Assembly (NCBI GenBank): GCA_026417615.1
Contig: JAOACY010000096.1
Location: forward strand, 1 to 32,579
Direction of reading: 5' to 3'
Origin: Clostridia bacterium
GTDB lineage: Bacteria > Bacillota > Clostridia > Acetivibrionales > JAFADI01
DNA length: 32,579 nt
In this document: one piece after another, positions 8,132 through 14,152 of the stretch
Numbering within the stretch: the first letter of the stretch is position 1
Layout of the letters: each line of letters starts with the position of its first letter
Position numbers and translations under genes: made by a program
Notes under the pieces: model-generated
The model's database searches: none
What the model was told of the DNA's origin: nothing
The model's input: only the letters and a program-made list of their open reading frames with translations

Positions 8132-9458
8132 GCCTTTTAAAGCAACTGTTCTAAACAGCGCATACTGGAATATGGACAAGGATATCAGCAATCAGACTTT
8201 TTATTTCATTACTTATGTTGATGGAAAATTCTGCGTAGATACTCTTAAGGAAAGCCTGAAATATGTTGTCAAAGAAGTTCCTTTTATAGCGTGCAGGCTG
8301 GTTAACGGTTTTTGGAGGGACAAATGGGTTGCGGTTGATAATTTTAGCACAGACCATCTTGTCAGAACTATTAATATTGATACAACAACAGAAGAGTCCT
8401 TCTATGAAGAAGCATACTCACGCTTTCTGAAAATGAAGGACAAGCGCTTAAACCTTGAGGTTGAACCGCCTTTTAAAATACTGGTGTTTCAAAGCAAGGC
8501 AACACAAAACAAGGTTGTTGTCTTTTGTTCACATCACAGCCTTTCAGACCCAAGAGGCAGCGGGTATTTCATCAGACGTATCGGTGAACACTATAATGCA
8601 TTGCAAAAGGGTACTGCCACTGAATTAAAAAAGAACTGCTATACACTTCCAAAGCTGATTTTTTCCTATGGTGTTTTAAACTCATTCAGAGAACTGATTA
8701 ATACTCCTAAAATTGACATAAACTCCTTTTATCGCATGATGGATATGGACTACCATCCTGAAAACAGAAACAGTGAGGAAACCATTGAAAGGCTGATAAT
8801 AGGGAAAGAAGAGCTTGGCAGGCTTAAAACCTTCTGCAAGGAATACGGTCTGACTCTGGACGGACTTGTTATGCTTTACGCTCTCAGAATAATCAGAAAA
8901 TATAATGAAAGATTGGAAGTTCCTTGTTCAAAGGCTTGCCTTTCTGTTGGCATTGATTTAAGAAAACACATCAAGGGTGATGTACTTAAGATTTCCAACT
9001 ATGCAGGAAGGGATTACTATCCTGTGGAAATTTCTGATGCAGATAATATTAGCAAATTTGCAAAAGATCTCAAAGATTTTAAGGAAAAGCAGCAAGGCAT
9101 TGGCAGTGTTATGCCGTTCGTGATTTTAAGCATTTTACCTATTGCAATGCAAAAGAAAATGTGGAGGTCGTCCTTTGGAACCGCATTAAGGGAATGGACG
9201 CTGCGTACCATAGTAACTACAAACATGGGAAGACTTGATGAGTTTGTTATTCCGTTCGGTGATTGTGTAAAAGATGTATCAATTGTTATGGCTTCAGCGT
9301 ACTGCGGGCTGCCGCTTATTTCTGCATCTGGCTTCAAGGACAGCATGACGGTTTATTTCACCAAATTCAATGATAAAGACCGCCTCTGCCAAAAGGTCAA
9401 AAGCGACTTTAATGCTTTACTGCAGGAGGTTGTATGTGAAAGCCGTATTATGAATTAA
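8121..9458 (+). CDS. condensation-like acyltransferase (second of tandem pair)
   Basis: The start is the ATG at 8121 behind GGGAGGAAAA, overlapping the previous stop by 11 bases; length is 445 residues. It aligns along its length with the preceding protein (PFKATVLNSAYW against PVKACFMDSCMR; FIACRLVNGFWRDKW against IFTCRLSRGYFKDKW). Its motif reads HHSLSDPRG at H138-G146. The catalytic His139 and structural Asp143 are kept, but the Gly that follows Asp is replaced by Pro. The paired His and Asp suggest that it is still an active acyltransferase, perhaps with a different acceptor. GIDLRKHI and TTNMGR match the latch regions of its partner. It is a product of tandem duplication followed by divergence. 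Confidence 0.8.
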   Translation: MRIKPFKATVLNSAYWNMDKDISNQTFYFITYVDGKFCVDTLKESLKYVVKEVPFIACRLVNGFWRDKWVAVDNFSTDHLVRTINIDTTTEESFYEEAYSRFLKMKDKRLNLEVEPPFKILVFQSKATQNKVVVFCSHHSLSDPRGSGYFIRRIGEHYNALQKGTATELKKNCYTLPKLIFSYGVLNSFRELINTPKIDINSFYRMMDMDYHPENRNSEETIERLIIGKEELGRLKTFCKEYGLTLDGLVMLYALRIIRKYNERLEVPCSKACLSVGIDLRKHIKGDVLKISNYAGRDYYPVEISDADNISKFAKDLKDFKEKQQGIGSVMPFVILSILPIAMQKKMWRSSFGTALREWTLRTIVTTNMGRLDEFVIPFGDCVKDVSIVMASAYCGLPLISASGFKDSMTVYFTKFNDKDRLCQKVKSDFNALLQEVVCESRIMN

Positions 9459-9469
9459 GGAGTTAAAGC

Positions 9470-10318
9470 ATGAAAAATAAAACGATAGGCATAATCGGAA
9501 ACGGGTTAATGGGAAAAGGCATTGCCCAGGTTTTCGCAAATAATGGGCACAAAGTGCTGTTGTTCGGAAGGAGAGCGGGCTTTGGGGTCGAAGTTGAGAA
9601 CTATCTGAGGCATGAACAAAAGCAGGAAAGGTTGTCAAAAGAAGAATTTGAGTCAATAATGAATAATTTAAGTTTTTGCAGCATTGTTGAAGATCTTTGC
9701 TCAATAAGCAGCCTCGATGTGGTGATAGAAACTGTTGCAGAGGACAGAGAGGTAAAAAGGAACATATTTTCAAGTATAAGCAATTATTTAAATGATAGCG
9801 CTATTGTTGCCACCAACACATCTTCAATGTCGGTGACCGAACTGGGATCCTTTGTTAATAAGCCAGAAAGATTTTTGGGTCTGCATTTTTTCTCTCCAGT
9901 TCCTATGATGGATCTGGTGGAAGTAGTAAAAGGATTAAGGACGGATGACTACACCGTTGAAAAGGCACTTGAACTGATGGAAGGTATTTCAAAAACAGCT
10001 TTTGTGGTTGTTGATTCTCCAGGATTTGTGTTAAACAGGATGCTGGTTCCCATGATAAATGAGGCTGTCCTTTTATATTGGGAGTACTACCGGGGCAGGC
10101 CTGAAGTGATTGATGAGATAATGAAAAAAGGTATGAACCTGAAAGTAGGGCCTTTGAAGCTGGCGGATCTTGTAGGTATAGATGTTATATATCATAGCAT
10201 GAAAAGCATATATGACTTGACACTCGATCCTAAATACAGGCCTTGTAACGGACTCAAACAAATGATTAGTGCAGGTTTTACAGGAAAAAAAGCAGGAAAA
10301 GGTTTCTATGAGTATTAA
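9470..10318 (+). CDS. 3-hydroxyacyl-CoA dehydrogenase (3-hydroxybutyryl-CoA type)
   Basis: This is a 282-residue protein, exactly the usual family length, with AAGGAG before the ATG. All hallmarks are present: GIIGNGLMG (7-15) for NAD(P), VIETVAED, ATNTSS, GLHFFSPVP with catalytic H139, E151 of the His-Glu pair, PGFVLNR with N189, GPLKLADLVG, and the terminal GKKAGKGFYEY. The family interconverts 3-hydroxyacyl-CoA and 3-ketoacyl-CoA. The genes that accompany it in the clostridial butyrate pathway (crotonase, thiolase, acyl-CoA dehydrogenase, etfAB) are absent here. A reductive role on a pathway beta-keto thioester is therefore more likely than butyrate formation. Together with the divergent homologue at 1952-3100, it may replace a FabG-type ketoreductase. 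Confidence 0.92.
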   Translation: MKNKTIGIIGNGLMGKGIAQVFANNGHKVLLFGRRAGFGVEVENYLRHEQKQERLSKEEFESIMNNLSFCSIVEDLCSISSLDVVIETVAEDREVKRNIFSSISNYLNDSAIVATNTSSMSVTELGSFVNKPERFLGLHFFSPVPMMDLVEVVKGLRTDDYTVEKALELMEGISKTAFVVVDSPGFVLNRMLVPMINEAVLLYWEYYRGRPEVIDEIMKKGMNLKVGPLKLADLVGIDVIYHSMKSIYDLTLDPKYRPCNGLKQMISAGFTGKKAGKGFYEY

Positions 10319-10335
10319 GATTGGAGGTTGGGGAA

Positions 10336-11370
10336 ATGTGCAAATTAAATACAAGCGAAAAGTATGGAGTAGGAATCAAGGCTATAGGCTATTATCTGCC
10401 GGAGAGAATAGTCACAAATGCTGAATTAATACAGAATATTGACACAACTGATGAATGGATAAGAGAAAAAGTTGGAGTCTTTGAAAGAAGAAGGGCTGCT
10501 GAAGGTGAGAGCCTTGCAGACATGGCGGTTAAAGCAGCCGAAAAAGCCATGGAAAGAGCGAATATCAAAGCAGAAGAAATAGATTTGATACTGCTTTCAA
10601 GGGTTGTTCCAGATCATATAAACCCTCCCACATCACTTAAAATACAACACAGGCTGGGAGCTGTGAATGCAGGTGCATTTGATATTGATGCAGGAGGTTG
10701 CCCTGGAAGTGTTTATGCATTGTCCATTGGTGCAAATTTTATTTTAAGCGGAAGCTATAAAAATGTTCTGGTAATATGCGGAGATATACTTAGCAGATCC
10801 TTCCTTGATTTTACAGACCGCAACACTTGCCATTTCTTCGGGGATGCGGCTGCCGCAGCAGTACTTGGCAGAGTTGAGCTTGGTAAGGGCATTCAATCCT
10901 TCTGTCTCCATTCCGATGGTTCAAAGTATGACAGGATAATGGTAAAGGCCGGTGGCCTTGAAATGCCCCTTAACAGCGACAACATACATAATAAGGATTT
11001 AAAGTACCTGAGGATGGATAACAAGTCCACATGGGAATTTGCAACCCGGGTTTTCCCTGAAAGTGTAAGATATGTTACCATGGAAGCGGGCTATGAGCTG
11101 TCAGACATAGACCTTGTGGTGTCACACCAGGCTAATATTAACATTATAAAGGCGTCCATGCAAGCCTTAGAGCTCCACATGTCAAAAACCCATACAACTA
11201 TTCACAAGTATGGGAACACAGTAGGTGCATCCCTGTTGATTACTTTGTGTGAGGCTTATGAAATGGGCAGGATTTCAAAAGATTCCAAGGTTGCCCTTGT
11301 ATCTTTCGGTTCAGGCTTGGGATGGGGCGCTATGTTTGTAAAATGGACAAGCCCTGAAGACTTCATATGA
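10336..11370 (+). CDS. KAS III-type beta-ketoacyl-ACP synthase (FabH family)
   Basis: The start is the ATG at 10336, 8 bases after GGAGG; a TTG further upstream overlaps that site. Length is 344 residues. The triad is complete: C122 in AGGCPGSVYAL, H264 in SHQAN and N294 in KYGNTVGAS. The Cys context GGCPG differs from the common AACSGF, which hints at an unusual substrate pocket. FabH-type enzymes condense an acyl-CoA starter with malonyl-ACP; relatives act as acyl or esterifying transferases. Because Cys, His and Asn are all present, decarboxylative condensation is plausible. It probably primes the chain that the KAS II at 3097-4308 extends. The stop overlaps the next start by 4 bases. Confidence 0.92.
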   Translation: MCKLNTSEKYGVGIKAIGYYLPERIVTNAELIQNIDTTDEWIREKVGVFERRRAAEGESLADMAVKAAEKAMERANIKAEEIDLILLSRVVPDHINPPTSLKIQHRLGAVNAGAFDIDAGGCPGSVYALSIGANFILSGSYKNVLVICGDILSRSFLDFTDRNTCHFFGDAAAAAVLGRVELGKGIQSFCLHSDGSKYDRIMVKAGGLEMPLNSDNIHNKDLKYLRMDNKSTWEFATRVFPESVRYVTMEAGYELSDIDLVVSHQANINIIKASMQALELHMSKTHTTIHKYGNTVGASLLITLCEAYEMGRISKDSKVALVSFGSGLGWGAMFVKWTSPEDFI

Positions 11371-11951
11371 GCAAAGATGTTTTGCATTTGCCGCAAATGC
11401 TTCTTATAGGCTCAACAGGAAGAAACAGCGGTAAAACAACCCTTGCCTCAGCTTTCATCAGTAAGTGGAAAAAGAGCTTTTCCGTTATCGGACTAAAGGT
11501 AACAACCGTGAAGGAAAGAGAGGGAAAATGCCCAAGGGGTGGAGAAGGTTGCGGTGTTTGCGGTAGCTTGAACGCAAGCTATGAAATAATTGAAGAAACA
11601 AACCTTGATACCGGTAAAGACACTTCTCTTTTATTGAAAGCAGGAGCTCACAAGGTATTCTGGCTAAAGACTTTGGAATCTCATATTTTTGAAGGTATTA
11701 AGGACTTTATGAGCAGAATTCCTGAAGGTTCACTCATAGTGTGTGAATCCAACAGCTTGAGGAAAGTTGTAAACCCTGGGTGCTTTATCATGCTGAGCAA
11801 CACACGTGATGGTGCTGTCAAGGATTCGGCAGGGGAAGTCATGCATAAAGCTGATATTGTTATTGAAGATGATTTTATTAATGATATCGGTTTGATAATT
11901 ACTCGTGTGGAAGTTGATTTGGGCAAAGTAAAAATTAATCAAGGGGTCTGA
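11367..11951 (+). CDS. MobB-like P-loop protein with Cys cluster
   Basis: This is a 194-residue protein with a Walker A loop GSTGRNSGKTT (15-25), whose Asn-Ser-Gly-Lys-Thr form resembles MobB and dethiobiotin synthetase-like NTPases. After the LKVTTV strand comes a Cys cluster at C55, C62 and C65 (C-x6-C-x2-C) in a Gly-rich loop, which could bind a metal or Fe-S cluster. Later strands (LIVCESNSL, ADIVIEDD) fit a small SIMIBI-class GTPase/ATPase. MobB helps attach a nucleotide to molybdopterin. The next gene is also molybdenum-cofactor-like, which supports a shared role. Both are co-transcribed with the lipid/polyketide genes (4-base overlap with the KAS III). No molybdoenzyme is visible, so the role is open. 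Confidence 0.62.
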   Translation: MSKDVLHLPQMLLIGSTGRNSGKTTLASAFISKWKKSFSVIGLKVTTVKEREGKCPRGGEGCGVCGSLNASYEIIEETNLDTGKDTSLLLKAGAHKVFWLKTLESHIFEGIKDFMSRIPEGSLIVCESNSLRKVVNPGCFIMLSNTRDGAVKDSAGEVMHKADIVIEDDFINDIGLIITRVEVDLGKVKINQGV

Positions 11952-11962
11952 ATATATCTGAA

Positions 11963-12886
11963 ATGAATAAATTTGATTATTCTCTGGCATGTGAGGGAAA
12001 GGTCGTTTCAACAAACGTATCAAAGAATCGATGTGCTTCAAAAATACCGGTTGGGGAGATCGTTATCACAGAAAAAGGCGTGGAAAATGATATTTCTCCA
12101 TGTATTGGTGATGTTCAAGTAAGCATGCTTAAGAAAGAGGATCTCATATCATCATCTTCAAATATGGACTTTAACCAGGGGTTTTTTACTGAAAACCTGA
12201 CTGTTGAAGGCTTTGGAAACACATGCATCAACCTGCTGGACCGTTTTTATTGCGGGGAGGTAGAGGTGGATGTCGCAAGACTTGGATTAAAATGCAGCAA
12301 AAACAACGATTGCATAGGAACCACGGATGGTATATTCCTCCGGGTAATCAACGGAGGTGCGATAAAGGCAGGAAGTCCAATAACGCATGTGCCACGATGC
12401 TTTAATTTTAAAGTGATTTCTGTCTGCAACAAGGCATATAACGGTGAATACATTGATGTAAGCGGGCTGGAGCTGAAACGGATATTGAAGGAGCGATTTC
12501 AGAAAACAAACCGCCCGACTGCCATTGACTATAGTCTCCTGCCACCCTGCCCTCAGAAGCTGGAAGAGGAAATAAACAAAGCCGTAATCTACGGCTGTGA
12601 TGTTATCTTTACTGTCGGAGGCACAGGCATAGGACCTGGAGATATTACAGTTGATATAGCTAGCGGTTTGTGTGATAAATTTATTCCCGGCATTATGGAC
12701 CACATCAGGATAAAATACGGACAAGCCAATCCGCATGCACTGCTTAGCCGTTCAATAGCAGGAGTGGTTAAAAATTCACTGATTTATACTCTCCCCGGGA
12801 GTCGGAAAGCTGTCGGGGAATATATGAATGAAATATTTGCAACAATGGAACACCTTGTATATGTAATCAATGGATTAAGTCATTAA
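11963..12886 (+). CDS. MOSC domain - MogA/MoaB-like domain fusion
   Basis: This is a 307-residue two-domain protein. The N-terminal ~140 residues look like a MOSC domain (VPVGEIVITEKGV-type start, the NLTVEGF strand, then a Cys-containing C-terminal strand LGLKCSKNNDC). MOSC proteins carry sulfur or deliver Moco-derived groups. The C-terminal ~160 residues are a MogA/MoaB-type molybdopterin-binding fold with VGGTGIGPGDIT and TLPGSRKAV. The usual Arg of the GGTGxxxRD pattern is Gly here, so substrate handling may differ from true MogA. It follows the MobB-like gene after 11 bases and is the last gene of the long operon. It could mature a molybdoenzyme encoded elsewhere or may have been recruited for another chemistry. 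Confidence 0.8.
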   Translation: MNKFDYSLACEGKVVSTNVSKNRCASKIPVGEIVITEKGVENDISPCIGDVQVSMLKKEDLISSSSNMDFNQGFFTENLTVEGFGNTCINLLDRFYCGEVEVDVARLGLKCSKNNDCIGTTDGIFLRVINGGAIKAGSPITHVPRCFNFKVISVCNKAYNGEYIDVSGLELKRILKERFQKTNRPTAIDYSLLPPCPQKLEEEINKAVIYGCDVIFTVGGTGIGPGDITVDIASGLCDKFIPGIMDHIRIKYGQANPHALLSRSIAGVVKNSLIYTLPGSRKAVGEYMNEIFATMEHLVYVINGLSH

Positions 12887-12922
12887 AAAAAACATAAAGT
12901 TAACATTCACTTAAAAAAAATG

Positions 12923-12931
12923 TGATATGAT
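12923..12931 (+). promoter_or_regulatory. extended -10 promoter for the flavodoxin-phosphatidyltransferase-permease unit
   Basis: TGA-TATGAT is an extended -10 element (TGn plus TATGAT at 12926-12931). A good -35 at 16-18 bases is lacking; the nearest TTAACA (12900-12905) is 20 bases away, and extended -10 promoters can work without one. The leader is short and ends in AGGAGG ahead of the TTG start at 12976. No strong terminator is seen between the previous gene and this promoter, so some read-through is likely. Confidence 0.5.
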
Positions 12932-12975
12932 ATATTAAAGTTGCGTGTAAGTTTTTTCAGAGGAGGAAAAACAAA

Positions 12976-13530
12976 TTGGTAAAGAAGATTTTTATAGGAA
13001 TATTTATTTTAATAGCTGTAATGGTCGGATGCCTAATTCTAACTGTTTTGCTGGTGGCATCAGCAAGCAAGCCCAAAGGAGACAGGGAGGAAATCCTCAA
13101 AAGCACTGAAAAAAAACCAAAAAAGGCATTGATAGTATACCAGCCGGCTGTTTCGGATATTACATATAAAATGGCGCAAAAAATTGCGAAGGGCTTGAAT
13201 GACGGAGGGTATGAAGTAATCCTTAATTGCCCTGGAGAGCATCTGCCGAATAATACATCGGGGTTTTCCGTTGTTGTATTTGGTTCACCGTCATACGGGG
13301 GAAAACCGTTGACAGTTTTAACGGATTACATGTCTCGAATTAATGATTTCTCTTCAAGCAGGATTGTACTTTTTTCAACGGGAGCAAACCCAAAAACGAC
13401 GGAAATAGATTTAATGGAAAGCTTTCTCAAAGACAGGAAGCCGGTAAAAAAAATCAAGTTTCCTGTTGGAGAAGGCAAAGAAAATGAAAATACAGCTTAT
13501 AAATTAGGTGTTGAATTGTCAAAGGAGTAA
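12976..13530 (+). CDS. membrane-anchored flavodoxin-like protein
   Basis: The TTG start at 12976 follows AGGAGGAAAA. The 184-residue protein begins with one hydrophobic segment (about residues 4-29, FIGIFILIAVMVGCLILTVL) and then a charged linker. A flavodoxin-like domain follows: ALIVYQPAVSDITYKMA in place of the usual phosphate loop, VVVFGSPSYGGKPL, and VLFSTGANP. The N-terminus has no lipobox or cleavage site that I can identify, so it is probably an integral anchor. The phosphate loop lacks the SxTGxT pattern, so FMN affinity may be weak. It may pass electrons at the membrane. Substrate and partners are unknown. It is the first gene of a three-gene unit, 8 bases before a CDP-alcohol phosphatidyltransferase. 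Confidence 0.68.
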   Translation: MVKKIFIGIFILIAVMVGCLILTVLLVASASKPKGDREEILKSTEKKPKKALIVYQPAVSDITYKMAQKIAKGLNDGGYEVILNCPGEHLPNNTSGFSVVVFGSPSYGGKPLTVLTDYMSRINDFSSSRIVLFSTGANPKTTEIDLMESFLKDRKPVKKIKFPVGEGKENENTAYKLGVELSKE

Positions 13531-13538
13531 CCCTTATA

Positions 13539-14138
13539 ATGTCAATATATCTGAGCAGAATACCCAACTTGCTTACAATGTTAAGGGTTGTATTGACCTG
13601 CTGGGTGAATTATCATATATTGAATTATTTTACAGACTTGCTGCTTCCAGCGGTTATTGTGCCTGTAATAATTTTAACTGACTATCTGGACGGGAAAATA
13701 GCAAGGGCTTACGGATATGCATCTGTGTTTGGTGAGGTTTTTGACGTATGTGCAGATTTGTTTTATATCCTTTCATTTTCAATTGTTTTGAGCGTATTGA
13801 ATGTTTTGCCTTTTTGGTTTGTATTTATTATATTGTTTAAATTTATAGAGTTTGTTATAACTTCATATTTTCTCCGTAGAAATAAAACAGAGAAACGTTT
13901 GTTCGTTTTTGACTTTATAGGAAAGCTTTCTGTTGCTCTATTTTATATTTGCCCTCTTCTGATTTATGTAGCTTATTGCTTGTCTCAGCCTTTATACAAC
14001 TTTATTGCAGACGTAATGCTTTTTATCATTACGCTGCTTGCCGCTGTTTCTTCATCACACCGGATTTTTAGTTGTATAAAAGCTTTAAAGGCATATTTTG
14101 TTGAAAATACATATGCCTTCAGAAAAGTAGTTAACTGA
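13539..14138 (+). CDS. CDP-alcohol phosphatidyltransferase family protein
   Basis: This is a 199-residue, strongly hydrophobic protein with about six membrane segments. The family signature D-x2-DG-x2-AR-x8-G-x3-D-x3-D is complete, with D48, D51, D69 and D73 as the metal-binding residues. Such enzymes transfer a phosphatidyl group from CDP-diacylglycerol to an alcohol, for example glycerol phosphate, serine, inositol or choline-type acceptors. Length and opening (RIPNLLTMLRVVLT) are close to PgsA-like proteins, but the acceptor cannot be assigned. Its position between a membrane flavodoxin and an FtsX-type permease, away from housekeeping lipid genes, suggests a special lipid headgroup. Confidence 0.88.
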   Translation: MSIYLSRIPNLLTMLRVVLTCWVNYHILNYFTDLLLPAVIVPVIILTDYLDGKIARAYGYASVFGEVFDVCADLFYILSFSIVLSVLNVLPFWFVFIILFKFIEFVITSYFLRRNKTEKRLFVFDFIGKLSVALFYICPLLIYVAYCLSQPLYNFIADVMLFIITLLAAVSSSHRIFSCIKALKAYFVENTYAFRKVVN

Positions 14139-14152
14139 AACGAGGTATCGGC

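Noticed and set aside
9470-10318. Reading the canonical dehydrogenase as part of a butyrate operon.
   Set aside because: Crotonase, thiolase, acyl-CoA dehydrogenase and electron-transfer flavoprotein genes are absent, and it sits between acyltransferase and KAS III genes.
1-12886. Assignment of the operon to ladderane, aryl polyene or closthioamide pathways.
   Set aside because: The desaturases, dehydratases or thioamide-forming proteins that mark those pathways are missing, and the HAD, glycosyltransferase and condensation genes are not explained by them.
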